A stretch of 64,000 nucleotides of DNA from positions 12,376,001 to 12,440,000 of the forward strand of contig CM072346.1 of NCBI GenBank assembly GCA_036874045.1, in the 5' to 3' direction. Below, one piece after another: positions 30,960-43,588 of this stretch (positions within the stretch are counted from its first letter, which is position 1; each line of letters begins with the position of its first letter). Under the pieces are notes generated by a model. That model saw only the letters and a list, made by a program, of their open reading frames with translations. It was not told the origin of the DNA and searched no databases. The translations under genes were made by a program, and so were the position numbers. This DNA is from Cymodocea nodosa (taxonomy: Eukaryota; Streptophyta; Magnoliopsida; Alismatales; Cymodoceaceae).

Positions 30960-33900
30960 AACAATTAACCTATATTGGTAGGATTGTCCAAAGGTATAAT
31001 CTCTATTTCTTTTCTATTCATGGATTTAAAGAAATGTTTAAGTCTTTGGCCATTCATTTTGGAGATCGAATGATTAATTGCATTTTCAATTTCTACAGCT
31101 TCATATGGATAAACATTTTAGCAATAAAAGGTCTTGCCCATCATGATTTCAACTTCTTAGAGAAAGAATGTAATATAGAATTATATAAAATCACTTCCAA
31201 CCTTGGACTAAATATTTTATTTAATATCTTTTTATCATGCCATGCTTTTATTTTTTCTTTAATTATCTTACTATTCTTAAAGACTTCTTTCCCTAATTCT
31301 ACCAATTGTAACTTCCTCTTTTTGCTTGCTACAATTAAGTTCATGTTAAGTTGTTTGATTGCCCACATTGCTCTATGCACTAGTTCTATGGATAAATGGT
31401 AAACTTTTTCATAGACTAATTTGTAAAAAGTTGTTCCAAAAGTAGTTTTATAAGTGGTGTAGTCTACCTAAAGAGCATCATTCAATTTCTCAACTTAATC
31501 TTTTGTAGTAGAACTAACAATTCACAAAAGAATTCTTTTAATTTGCTTATTAGCACTTTCAACCTATCTACTAGTTTGGAGATGATATGGCATAGCCAAT
31601 TTATATAACACTCCATATTTTCTTAATAAGACTTCAAAGCTACGGTTATAGAAATGAGTTTCCTGATCACTTATTATTGCTCTCAACATACCAAACTGTG
31701 AAAAGATATTACTCTTTACAAATTTTACTACTACTTTGGTCTCAATGGTTTTTGTGGGTATTGCCTCTACCCATTTGGTTACATACTCAATAACTATTAA
31801 AATATGAGTATAACCATTTGAACTTGGAAATTGGCCCATAAAATCAATGCCACGAACATTAAAAGCCTCTACTTCTAGAATTGTATTTAATGATATCATA
31901 TTTCTTTTCATAATTTTGCTTACTTTTTGACATTGGGTGCATCTTTTATAATATTCATAAGCATCCTTAGAAAGAGTAGGCCAATACAGACTATTATGAA
32001 GTACTTTAATGGTAGTTTTCTTAGCCTTAAAATGACCACAAGCTTGATCATGTAGAAAAATAAAACTTGTTGAATTTCATCTTTTAGAATATATCTCCTT
32101 ATAATTTGACTAGGATGTTGCTTAAAAAGATATGTTTCATCTCAAAAGAAATACTTAACATTAGACAAGAACACCTTTTTATTTGCCTAAGACCAATGTC
32201 ATGAAATTGATCTTGTTACTAAATAATTAATAATGTTTGCATACCATGGACTTAGGCTCACTACAAAGAGTTGTTCATCTAAAAAGATATCATCAATAGG
32301 TGGACTCGAAATTAGGGATGCATTCAATCAGGACATATAGTCTACTATTGTGTTCTTACACTCCTTTTTATCTTTAATTTCTGAATAAAATTATTGTAGT
32401 AACAGAATCCACCAACAAGCTTAGGTTTAATATCTTTTTTCACATGTAAATACTTCAACATAGAATAGTCTATATAGATTATGGTGTGACCTCCAATAAG
32501 ATAAGGTTTAAATTTCTCTAAGATAAATACCACCACTAAAAATTCTTTCTTTGTTGTGTTATAATTTAATTGAGTATTGTTCAGAGTTTTGCTTGCGTAG
32601 TAAATTACTTTTGGTAATTTATCTAATTTTTGTCTTAATACTACTCCTAAAGCATTGTCTAAGGCATCACAAAGTTGTGTCCAATCAAGCACATGAACTA
32701 TAGGTAATGTTATAAGGGCTCCTTTTAAAAAATTGTATGCTCTCTCACATTCTTCATTAAATTCAAAGGTAGAATTCTTAGCTAAAAGTTGGTTTAAGGG
32801 ACGAACAATTTTATTGAAGTCCTTAACAGATCTTTAATAAAATCCAACATATCTTAGAAATGCCTTAATGTTCTTAATTGATTTGGGAATAGGTAAATTT
32901 GCAATAAGGTCTACCTTAGCTTTGTCTACTTCAATACCATGATTGAATATAATGTAACCCAAGACTACACCTTATTTAATCATGAAATGACATTTCTCCC
33001 AATTTAACACTAATTTCTTTTCTCTGCATCTTTTTAGAAATTTCTCCAAATTACCTAAACTATCTCCAATGAGTCTCCAAAGATTGAAAATCATCCATGA
33101 AAATTTCTAAAAACTCTTCTATGAAATCAAAGAATAATCTCATTATACACCTTTGAAACACAGTCAGTGCATTACATAGCCTAAAAGACATACGACTAAA
33201 TGCAAAGGTGTTGAAAGGACAAGTAAACATTGTCTTCTTTTGATCTTCAAATGTTATTGAGATTTGATTATAGCCTAAATAATCATCTAGAAAATAATAA
33301 TGTTCATGTTTTGCTAATTTTTCTAGCATTTAATCTATAAATGATAATGAGAAATGATCCTTCCTGGTCACATTCAATTTCTTATAATCTACACAAATTC
33401 TCCACGTAATCTATACTTGAGTAGGAATTAATTTCTTATTTTCATTTTAGATAACTATTATACTCAATTTCTTTAGGGCTACTTGAAGAAAATTAACCTA
33501 AGAGCTATCAAATATTAAGTATATTATATTGTTATCTAACCATTTCACTACTTCCTTTTTAACAACTTCTTTTATATTTAGATTTAATCTTCTATGAGGT
33601 TATCTAAGAGATTGAGCATTAGTTTCTAAATTAATTCTATATTGGTAGATGATAGAACTAATACCTTTAATATTAGCCATTTACCCCTATAGCTTCTTTA
33701 TGTTTCGTAAGCACTTCTAATAATAATTCTTCTTGATGGCTTGATAAATCCAAAGCTATAATAACAGGTAGGGTTTCATTACTACCTAAGAAAGCATGTT
33801 TCAGATTCTAAGGGAGTGGTTTTAATTCTAAGGTAGGTGATTCTACAATGGAAGGTTTGGTCAATTCTTCTCAATCCAGACCTAAGCTCTTCACTCGTTG

Positions 33901-34690
33901 AATTTCTTCAATTGCTACTCCATCCTCATTATTTAAAATTTCTAAGCTATGCTCTTCATTAAATGACTCCATATTATTGACTTCAAGGATCTCCTCTTCT
34001 AAATGAAACACCTTAACTAAATTTACTATAAAATTATTGTTTTGAATATATTTCTTAGCGTTCTTATCTCCCTTTAAAATATTAAGTGTTATTTTTTTAT
34101 CCTCCCAAGTTAATTCTATAAGACCATTCCTGCAATCTATTTGGGTATTAGAAGTTGCTAAAAATGGTTTCCCTAAAATGAGAACAATTTGATTGCTCAT
34201 TCCACCAAGAGAATACGTATCCATTACTATAAAATCTACTAGGTAAAAAATTTCCTTGATCTTAATTAAAATGTTTTCAATTTTCCCTATAGGGGTATGT
34301 ATTGACTTATTTGCCAATTGGATGATTGTTCTTATAGGTTTGAGGTTATCTATTCCTAATTCTTTGTAGATACCATAAGACATTACATTTATCCTAGCTC
34401 TCAAATCTATTAAACTTTATCAAAATGGATTTTTTCTACTATACATAAAATAATAGGAATACCTAGATCTTCTAGTTTATGAGGTAGTTGTTTAGATAAC
34501 AATGAACCTATATCCTCAGCTCAGAATGCCTTTTTAAGCACCTTCCTTTTCTTTTTCTTAGCACACAGTTCCTTAAGACATTTAGCATAAGAAGGTATTT
34601 ACTTAATAACCTCTAATAATGGTAGATTTATCCTAACTTGTTCAAATGTTTTTCCAAAAACTTCCAAAGTTCGATTCTCCCTCGATACTT
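30960..34690 (-). mobile_element. Ty3-gypsy (Tat/Athila-like) pol relic without LTRs
   Basis: In minus-strand order the pieces are: gag/pol linker (FLEVFGKTFEQVRINLPLLE, about 34690-34580); protease region (34440-33871, with DLRARINVMSYGIYKELG where the family has DLGASIN, so the active-site glycine is lost); the segment LELKPLP-NLKHAFLGSN (about 33850-33790); reverse transcriptase (about 33420-33060, with the FMDDF catalytic box kept); RNase H (about 32750-32345, VIYYASKTLNNTQLNY); integrase core (31911-31564, GIDFMGQFPSSNGYTHIL and AIISDQETHF); and an integrase C-terminal part (31380-31141, RKLQLVELGKEVFKNS). Many stops and frameshifts are present. It is truncated at the gag side near 34690 and has no LTR at either end. 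Confidence 0.88.
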
Positions 34691-35762
34691 AATGAAATTT
34701 GAGAAATCAAATCCAACAGAAAGCTCAAAGGATGAAGTTTCATGTAAAAATGGTGTCCAAAAGCTGTAGGTGCGGACATTGAAAGCTCTCATCCCTTTGC
34801 AGATTTATCATACAGTAAATACTACTGCATTTGAAAATTCAAAACTTACCACACACAAACTAGAATTCAATGCAATTAGACCAAATGGAAACCCCTTTTG
34901 ATGATCTTTCTAACGAAATTGATAAATCGAGATTTTCGTAGACCGACAGTAACGCAACATTCAGAAGATTACATACACACGTACGGGTAGTTCAGTTACT
35001 GTTGCAAAAGACTCCGCTATGGATCACAATGAACCCGCTTAATTTAAACAGTAGAAATACAAGATTTTGACCTCAATCTAACCTACAACTGAAAAATCTA
35101 CGAAAGAACTGCACTAAAACAACATAAAATAATGTATAAAACTCGGTCCTAATCAAAATATCGATTACAGAAACTGCATTAAACCCACTTGAAAATCACG
35201 TTAACGGAATCTGCCGTCTAGAAGTAAGTTAACTACAATCAACAATCGGTATATGTACATTAAAATCAAAGATAGATGGTGCTGCAAAGAACCAACCATA
35301 TATTTCATGCAATACTCCTATTGATCCCTAAAAACAACATGGATATATGAATGAACCTCGACCTCTTCCAACGCAAAGATGAGGAAACAACCTTGAGAAG
35401 GCCGGCCGGTTGTGACACGATCGCGCTTTGGTAGGATCGATCCAACGTGTTTCTCCACGGGAAACGCAGCCTGTGCACCTCACGAACACCGTGCAAGCCA
35501 CCTTCAGGCAAATCCGCTTTGTACACACACATGTGAAACAGCTCCTCCTCGCCGTTGAGGATAAATCTGAAAGCCTCTCCTGGACGTCCTCCTCCTTGCT
35601 GTTAAGGAGAGGGAGAGGTGGAATGCAGCTGTGGCTGTGAACGGATAATGGAAGTGACGAAAGTATAAGAGACGAGCCCTCATTGTTGCCCTAATCTTCT
35701 TCTTATAATGCTGTCCATCCATCATCATCCATCTTGCAGATCGTGGAACCTTGATTGCCATT
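34690..35762 (-). pseudogene. Possible promoter and 5' exons of a lost gene
   Basis: The stretch 35390-35762 is clearly GC-richer than its surroundings. On the minus strand it shows a TATA-like ATTATAAGAAG followed by pyrimidine-rich leader-like text and several short open frames. It is followed by about 500 bp of T-rich intron-like sequence ending TAAATCTGCAAAG (about 34804). A short open segment follows (MRAFNVRTYSFW..., about 34801-34690), which runs straight into the gypsy relic. I recognise no protein. It could be the 5' part of a gene cut by the retrotransposon, or a non-coding transcription unit. Confidence 0.3.
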
Positions 35763-35915
35763 CACTGATATGGTAAGTTTCCAACGCATATTTAGGGAAT
35801 ATAAATAAATATATTTTTAGTATATATAATAAGCAATTAGCATTGGTAATTAATCTATATGTGACTATTAGTAATTTTATAATTAATATTAATACATAAT
35901 AATGATTTAAGGTAA

Positions 35916-35956
35916 CATATATATATATTATATTATATTATATTATATTATATTAT
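35916..35956 (+). repeat. (ATATT)n/(TA)n microsatellite
   Basis: A short AT run is followed by about six TATAT/TATTA pentamer units. Confidence 0.9.
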
Positions 35957-36489
35957 GTAAATAAGCAACGTAGTTATATTAATGGTTAAAAATTGATTTA
36001 ATTTTATTAACGTAGTGAATTATTATTTTATTCTTAATATCAGAACATAGTTTTAAATTTAATGAGTGAAATATAATTATATTTTATAGAACATATTTAT
36101 TTGTAACATGTCATAAAATACAAAGCTAATGACAACATACTATCCATAGATTACATTGTATTATTAATGACAACAATACAAAGCTAACTTTATTTAATAT
36201 CTAATTTACTATGATTTCAACACCTACATTTCCACTAAAATCCATTAGCAGATCCACTGTCTAAAATGAAGGAATTAGGCTTTCTTGGCAAATGTAAGTG
36301 AAAACATGATAAGAGCATCCCTCCTACCCTCAACCCCTAACCAAATTCACAAAATAAATCACTCTGAGAACTCTTCTCTTTTGGATAGTTTGAAAAGAGA
36401 CCTTCATAACTGACTTAGTCCCCTAATGTGCGCTTGATTGTATAGGGCCTGAAAACTTGCTTTGCTTGATAGTTGAAAATCTCTCCTTT

Positions 36490-37395
36490 TGGGGAAGTTT
36501 GTATGTTGAAACTGAGCGTAGAATAGTGCTTGAATCGAATTTAAAAATGTCTTCAACTAGGAATTAAGGTCAATCTAGTATAGAAACTACAACTACATTA
36601 AAATTGCCTTGCCAATTTCAGCCTAAGTCTGCACTTCGATTATAAAAATTAAACTATGAAAAGTGCTACTAAAATTAATTAAAACTCAGATTCGTGTGAA
36701 GCTTGTTAAGCTGAACTGTTAAAGTTTTTTGTGGAATTTTCTGCCTGTTTAAAAATTAGATCGAATTACAGCACTGCCTTGCATTACTCTAAGCTTTCAG
36801 CATAATTAACTCAATTAAACTAAATTAATGCTAATTAATCTTTTCCCAATGGAGATGACCTATATTTGCTGGTGTACTATTATGTACACTATGCACTTGT
36901 GGTTTAAAATTTAGACTTAAAAATCCATCAACAGGTTTTTGACGTTGTTGCCGAAGGTTGACAACTTAATTAGCTATAATTTAGTTTAGTTAAAGACTTA
37001 AAAAGGTCTCGAGTGTTGGCAATTTTATTGGTTTAAATGCTATAAATATTTTCTCTTCCATAATAGTGAAATTTGCATTGCATATCTTTGAGTTTAATAG
37101 CTGCTTGAATATTATTTCGGTTGGAGTTTCAGTGCAGATTGCTTTTAGTTTTGATTTGCTGTTGAAATTTAATTTGAGTTTTCTAAAATTTTTGGATATG
37201 GATTCTAGTGATTTTAATGAAACTTTTAGAAGATTTTCAAATGAATTTTCAGCTCTTGCTTGTTCTTATTGTAGTAATGTAGGCCATAGTTATGATGATT
37301 GTCTCTTTAAAATGCTGAATTTAAATGTAATGACTGAAAATACTTATGAATTTTCTTGTCAATCTAATTATGATTACTTAAAGGAAGATAAAACA
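36490..37395 (+). mobile_element. 5' end of a gypsy-like element (LTR end, primer site, start of gag), plus strand
   Basis: The LTR portion ends CCATCAACA at 36933. The next bases, TTTTTGACGTTGTTGCCGAAGG, are a decayed form of the TTTGGCGCCGTTGCCGGGGA primer-site region typical of Tat/Athila gypsy elements. A gag-like frame follows (37066-37458) with a retroviral-type zinc knuckle CSYCSNVGHSYDDC (CX2CX4HX4C). Homology to the minus-strand copy at 40.08-40.98 kb stops near 37395. This is the left arm of a large inverted repeat. The element is truncated on both sides. Confidence 0.8.
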
Positions 37396-38900
37396 ACTCT
37401 GGGAATCGCTAAATTTCTAGAAATTAAATTCTCTTCAATCAGACATGCAGTAAGATAATTTCCAGAAATTAAATTTCATGCCTTTCAAATCTTATAAGTA
37501 ATAGAATATTGTTATTCTTGCATTTATTTCTTACTTCAGATTTTATTTAACCCCCCCATACCTAATCTTTACAATATTCTTTATTCAAATAATTTCTTAT
37601 ATATGAAATAAAATAAGTGGGAAGAAGTCATACCTCTTTGCTCACCTAGGGGTTGCAGATCTAGTTTATGAATTTCTAAAATCTCACCTCTTTCACCCCT
37701 TTTTCTTCATTTCACTTTTCGAAAAAAAATGATCTTCATATTATGCCACTTCTGAAAATTAATTTCCTGCAATTTATACATGTGCATTCCATGCAATCAT
37801 AAAACATTTAAGTTCACCATGCATTCACATAGTCATTAATTTGTCATGGCTCAATAAAATATGTCAATCATCCACACATCACATTCATTCAAATTATGAT
37901 ATATTCATGCATTTAGCACCTACAAATACTGAAATGATCCAAATATAAGTTCTATCATCCAGAAATTTAAAGCCAACAAAATAGAAATCACATATCAGTT
38001 CAAAGTTTCTAAAAATTATAAGTTTTGGAGACCAAAGCAGAAAACTCTTATTCTGTAAATTTTCTTTTTCTTCAGAAATTCCTTTCAAGCCTTCTTTATT
38101 TCACCCTATCATGCTGTAGGGATTGCAGCAACCACTTGCCCTTGGTTGACTTGATTTCTTTGATTTTTTGCCATTTTTCTTCTTCTCTTTCAGTTCTCTT
38201 TAATCTGTCTTTGTTGTCCCTGTCCACCCTTTCATACACAAAAATCTAATGCCACAAGTATTCTACACTCATGAAAACAAGATATTAGTCCATGATTCAG
38301 AAGTATAGACATGCAAGCTCAAAAAGAATTCAGTAATATAGACATGAATTTTGTTTTATTACTGCAAAATTAATATGCATGAATGACCTCATTCCTACTA
38401 ACATGCAATGGAGATTGAGTAGCATATTAAGAGGAATAATTCATTCATCAATAAATTTAGGATTGAATTTAAAATTCAGAGTTGCCTGTAGACACCAAAT
38501 AGAAATAAAAACAAAACAAAAGAAATAAAATAAAAACTAAACAAAAAAAAAGGCAAACACACATTGCTGATAGCATGCAGGATCAATTAAGTTCAGCACT
38601 TTCTTCTTCTTGTAGGCTATCATGATCATCTTAAAAATATGTGGAACATTAAGCCAATGCAAGAATGATTTTCAACTTAAGCTTCATTTATTTATGCCCA
38701 ATCAAATACACAAATCAAAACTCAGAAGAAGGTATCAAAAAGGAAACACAAAATCAAAAAGAGATAATTAACCTACAAAAGAAATAGACCACCTATCCCA
38801 TGTTTTTCCTTCCATGGGTAACACCAGAAATGCTCCAACATTATCCCCATGAAAGCTCTCTTTAGGACTCTATACGGTTTGTACATTTTATCATTCAAAT
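37396..38900. other. 3' region of the minus-strand gypsy-like element, no coding seen
   Basis: AT-rich sequence. On the minus strand, TATGGGGGGGTT near 37550-37562 could be a polypurine tract marking the start of a 3' LTR that is cut at the inverted-repeat junction. No supportable gene lies in this stretch. Confidence 0.4.
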
Positions 38901-41900
38901 TGTCTCTCTAAATAACTCTCTTCTTAAAGAAAATTTTCAATTTTTCATCAAAATATTTAAATTCAGAATTACTCACTCCCATCAGATCATTCTCCCCTAA
39001 ATGCATATGCTCATTTATCATATAAGAGGGTTTCAAATTTAGAGGTGAGGATTCTAAAATATAAGGTTTACATGGTTCACACGACTCAATTAATTCTAAA
39101 CATCTTCCCATTTCTATTCTTAATTCTTCTTTAAATTCCTCATACTCATTTTTCTCTTTTTCTTTAAGCCTAGATGGATATGGAGGTTTAATTTTTCTGG
39201 ATTTTTTATTTCAGATTCCTTATCTCTGTTTCCAGATGTATTATTTTCAGATTCATCCTCCCTAAGTTCTTGATTAGATCCTATATCTTTCTTACCTTTA
39301 TTTACAAATTCATTATTTCCAAAATTATCTACATTGATTTTTAGTTGAGATTCTTTATTTATTTCAGATTCATTATATTGCTGAGCTGATTCATTAAATT
39401 CATCATTTTCATTTGTATATTCTGTTTCTTTATTTACACTCATTGATTCCTTTAAATTAGCAAATTTGAATTCTGCATTTTTAGATTCGATTTTAATTTC
39501 TTATATTCTTCATCTAAAATAACTAGTTCCTCAAAATTTTCACACCTGAATTCTTCAATTTCAATTTCAGAATTGTTTTCAGGGAGTTCTTCTATAATTA
39601 TAGGTTCTCGAAAATTCTCTAATCTTAAGTCTTCATTAACATTTTCTATTTCTAAGTTATTCTTAGTGAGTTCTTGCTTAGAGTCACCATATTCTCCTTT
39701 CTTATTACTTTCAGGTGGCTTGCTAGATTCTAACACTTTTTCTTCATTTGGGTTTTCCTTGTTCTCATCTTTATTTAATTCATTAAAAGTTTCCTTTCCT
39801 AATGTTAGTGTCACACAAAGTTCAGTTTCTTCGTTAAAAAGTTCTTCTAGAGGATTTCCCATATTTAATATGTCTTTTCCTTCAACTATAGCCCTGACAT
39901 TTGCCATTTCTTCACATAACATAAACATGTAATGATTCTGTTCATTCAGATTTTCATTAATAGATTTCATAATGTCTTCAAATGAATTGCTAGTGGTGGA
40001 AATAGAATTTTTAGACTTAATATAACTATAATCCTCACTACTCTCCCACACACTATGACTAATACCCATATCTAAATCTTCCTTTAAGTAATCATAATTA
40101 GATTGACAAGAAAATTCACAAGCATTTTCAGACATTACATTTAAATTCAGCATTTTAAAGGGACAATCATCATAACTATGACCTACATTACTGCAATAAG
40201 AATAAGCAGGAACTGAAAAATAATTTGAGTATCTTCTAAAAGTTTCATTAAAATCACTAGAATCCATATCCAAAAATTTCAGAAAACTCAAATTAAATTT
40301 CAACAACAAATCAAAACTAAAAGCAATCTACACTGAAACTCCAACTGAATTAATATTCAAACAGCTCTTAAACTCAAAGATATGCAATGCAAATTTCACT
40401 ATCACGGTAGAGAAAATACTTTTAGCACTTAAACCAATAAAATTGCCAACACTCAAAAATTTTTTAAGTCTTTAATTAAACTAAATTATAGCTAATTAAG
40501 TTGTCAATCCCTGACAATGACGTCAAAAACTTGTTGATGGATTTTTAAGTTCAAGTTTTAAACCACAAGCGCATGATATACATGATAGTACATCAACAAG
40601 TATTGGTCATCTTCACAGGGAAAAGATTAATTAACATAAATTTAGTTTAATTGAGTTAATTACATTGAAAGTTTAGAGTAATGCAAGGCAGTGTTGTAAT
40701 TTGATCTGATTATTAAACAGTCAGAAAAGTTCACAAAAATCTAATGAAAAACTCAACAAGCTTCACACGAATCTAAATTTTAATTAATTTTAGCAGCACT
40801 TTTCATAGTTTAATTTTTATAATCAGAGTGAAGACACAGGTTGGAATTAGCAAAGCAATTTTAATGTAGTTGTAGTTTCTACGGTAGATTGAGCTTAATT
40901 CCTAGTTGAAGACATTTTTAAATTCAATTCAAGCGCAGTTCTACACTCAGTTTCAACATGCAAACTTCCTTAAAATCTATGCAAACAGCACACAAAATTT
41001 AATGATAAGACCAACCTAGTGACACTATATTAAGTCACTCCAACGGCTATCTATTAAATTCCTGCAATAGTTGATTTTGCACTTGAAAACAAGTGAATAG
41101 ATTCAGCAAGTTCAGAACACGTCTTTCAATCCACAACCATGTAGATTCACCATTTTAATCGCATTCAGTCACTTGAACCACTCAATGCAAACCACACAAT
41201 TGAGCAACCACACAAACACTGAAAATACTCCACTGAAATTTGTACGATATATTCATACAAGTATGAGGTTCAACATTCTACATATATATATATATATATG
41301 ATCATCTCCATACATTCAGGTCCAAGATCTGCACTCAATTCAGCAATTAAACCTCAAATGACACCCAAAAATTCTTGCAACATTAAGATCTAAAAACAAA
41401 GTTTAAACTTGAAAAATAAAAACGTCTAATCCTATCTAACCTCACTAAGATAATTCTAAACCTATCTAACAATTCTAAATCTAAGAAAAACTTTTATCCT
41501 AACTACAGATCTACTCTATGTATGGTTGTAAAAACGTATTTCAAGGAAGATAAAGTGAAATGGGTTCCTAAAACTAACCTATCTATCTAACACATGAAGA
41601 AAATCTATTCTACTCCTAAATCTAAGATAAATGGGCAGATCTTCCTCTTAAAAACCGTATTGAAGCCATAGCAAAATAAATGTTTCTCAAACATTCACAA
41701 ATCACGTCTAAGAGTGTTGAGCATCCTCTAGTTTCAGTGGAATGCCCAAATAGAGGTCTCAGCTATATTAATGGATACTTAATTGTGATGGTGAGAAAGT
41801 GAGATTAAGGCTTAAACAAGGTAGGATGACTGATATGAAGAAATCAGTGAAGGAGAAAAATGCAAACTCCCTACCTATGTCACCTTACCTAGGTTTTTAT

Positions 41901-41989
41901 CTTCTCCTACGGGTAGTGTGGCTTCAATCTGAGCACTAGGGGCCTTCTCTTCAACACCTCCGTCTTTTCCTTAGAGCTCACATCCTTCC
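37550..41989 (-). mobile_element. Non-autonomous gypsy-like element with LTR, primer site and gag, minus strand
   Basis: In minus order: an LTR from about 41989 (truncated start) to 40532 (ending CCATCAACA); a decayed primer site (TTTTTGACGTCATTGTCAGG, about 40530-40510); a 285-codon gag-like frame at 40309-39452; further gag-like frames at 39443-39120; and a linker at 39111-38908 reading CKPYILESSPLNLKPS and HLGENDLMG, the counterpart of the segment before reverse transcriptase in pol. The gag frame has YSYCSNVGHSYDDC, in which the first zinc-knuckle cysteine is Tyr, and a long Glu/Asn/Lys-rich tail. No protease, reverse transcriptase or integrase is seen. Confidence 0.75.
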
Positions 41990-42009
41990 TGACAACAATA
42001 CCAAAAACT

Positions 42010-43588
42010 TGTTGATGAATTTCTTAATTTAAGCTTAAAATCGTAAGTACATGATGTACAAAATGGTACATCAGCAAGTATAGGTCATCTTCACAGGAAA
42101 ATGATAATTAGATTTACTGAATTTAGTTCAGATAATGTAAAAGAAAAGGATAAGTAATTTATGCCTGAAAAATAATGGCTGACAAAGTAAAAGGTCAGTA
42201 AATTTCAACTACATTACTAATTAGCCTACTGATTTTAAAGAATTAGGAGTTCAAACGTGCAAGTTCAAATTAACAAACAGTAACAACTAAAATGCTAATC
42301 GGTAGATCTAAGCTATTAAAAGAGAAAATAAACAATTTCAAGATAAACTAAATTACGAAAGCTGGACCATCATTCAAAACTGTAGAAATGCACTTGTATT
42401 AAACTCATCTAATTCCTGTGTCACATACATAATTCATCCAAGAGTGTTGAGCATCCTCTAATTTCGGTGGAATACCTAATTAGAGGTCCTAGCTATACTA
42501 ATGAATTGAACTAAGTAAATAAATAAGAATGGAATGAGAAGTCAACAAAGTTCAGTTCCCACAGATGAACAATACATCCTCTAGAGAAGATTATAAGATA
42601 CGAATACAATGAGATAGAAGAAAGAAACACAACCTCAGCCTTCACTCCATACAGGGGTAATTCACCTAGACTATGTTACCTTAACTAGGTAGTTACCACA
42701 AACTATGGGTAGTTAGGCTTTAGACAAGCACTAGGGATCTCTATTCTCCTTCTCACGAACCAAGCCTTGGTTTCCATGCCTCCTCTAGTAGCTACATAGA
42801 TCTCAGATTTAGAATCCTTGATGCCCTCGTTAATGCAACTCCTTATATAAGCCATCAACATTTGCATTCAACCCTCTCTGATCATTATAATTGATTCCTG
42901 CACTAAAACACACTTGAAAACAACAAATTAAATGCTGGGCAAACTCAATGAAAGGTTTGTTAGGTTTGGGATAAACGTGACGCATGGTTCATTGGATTTA
43001 TGCAAACTCAATGCATAAACTCAACATTTCACAATTCAACAAAAATAACTAGAAATCCTATGAGTTCATGAGATTTTCATAGCAAAAGGGGATGCATAAA
43101 CAATAAGATTTCATATCAAAATTTCATACACACAAGATTATAACATAATGATCTTCAATTCAAATCAAGATTCAATTAGACATGCACACAGTGGCCTTGT
43201 TCTTAATGAAAATTCACATTAAATCATAGAAAAAAACTTACTCCCAATATTAATCATATTAAATAAAATGGCCATTATATCAAATCTTCGAAACGGCAAA
43301 ATGGGTGGATGGAATAATAACGCTATAGCGTTGAATCTATAAAGGAGTATTCAATGCTCTAGGCGACAAAGATATTGAAATAAGTCTATGGTTTCGTTAG
43401 AGATCAACAACATATGCACTATCATTCTGAAATCAAAAAAATTTCGATATAATAGTGATTACACTATTACAAATATCTCTACAATAAACCTACCCAATTC
43501 CACTTCATTTCAACCTAATTAAGCAATTAAATCATGCAATTGACACACAACAAATTAGTAAAACTAGGTACTAAAAATATACCAAACA
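42010..43588 (-). mobile_element. Gypsy LTR (1.58 kb), minus strand, with polypurine tract
   Basis: On the minus strand the LTR starts TGTTTGGTATATTTTTAG at 43588, directly after the purine-rich tract TTTAGGTGTGAGGGGATG (43606-43589), and ends TTCATCAACA at 42010. It is followed by a primer-site-like TTGGTATTGTTGTCAGG. It is homologous to the truncated LTR at 40.53-41.99 kb: both carry AGAGTGTTGAGCATCCTCTA and the block near GGTACATCAGCAAGTATAGG. It is the 3' LTR of the pol fragment on its right. Confidence 0.75.
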
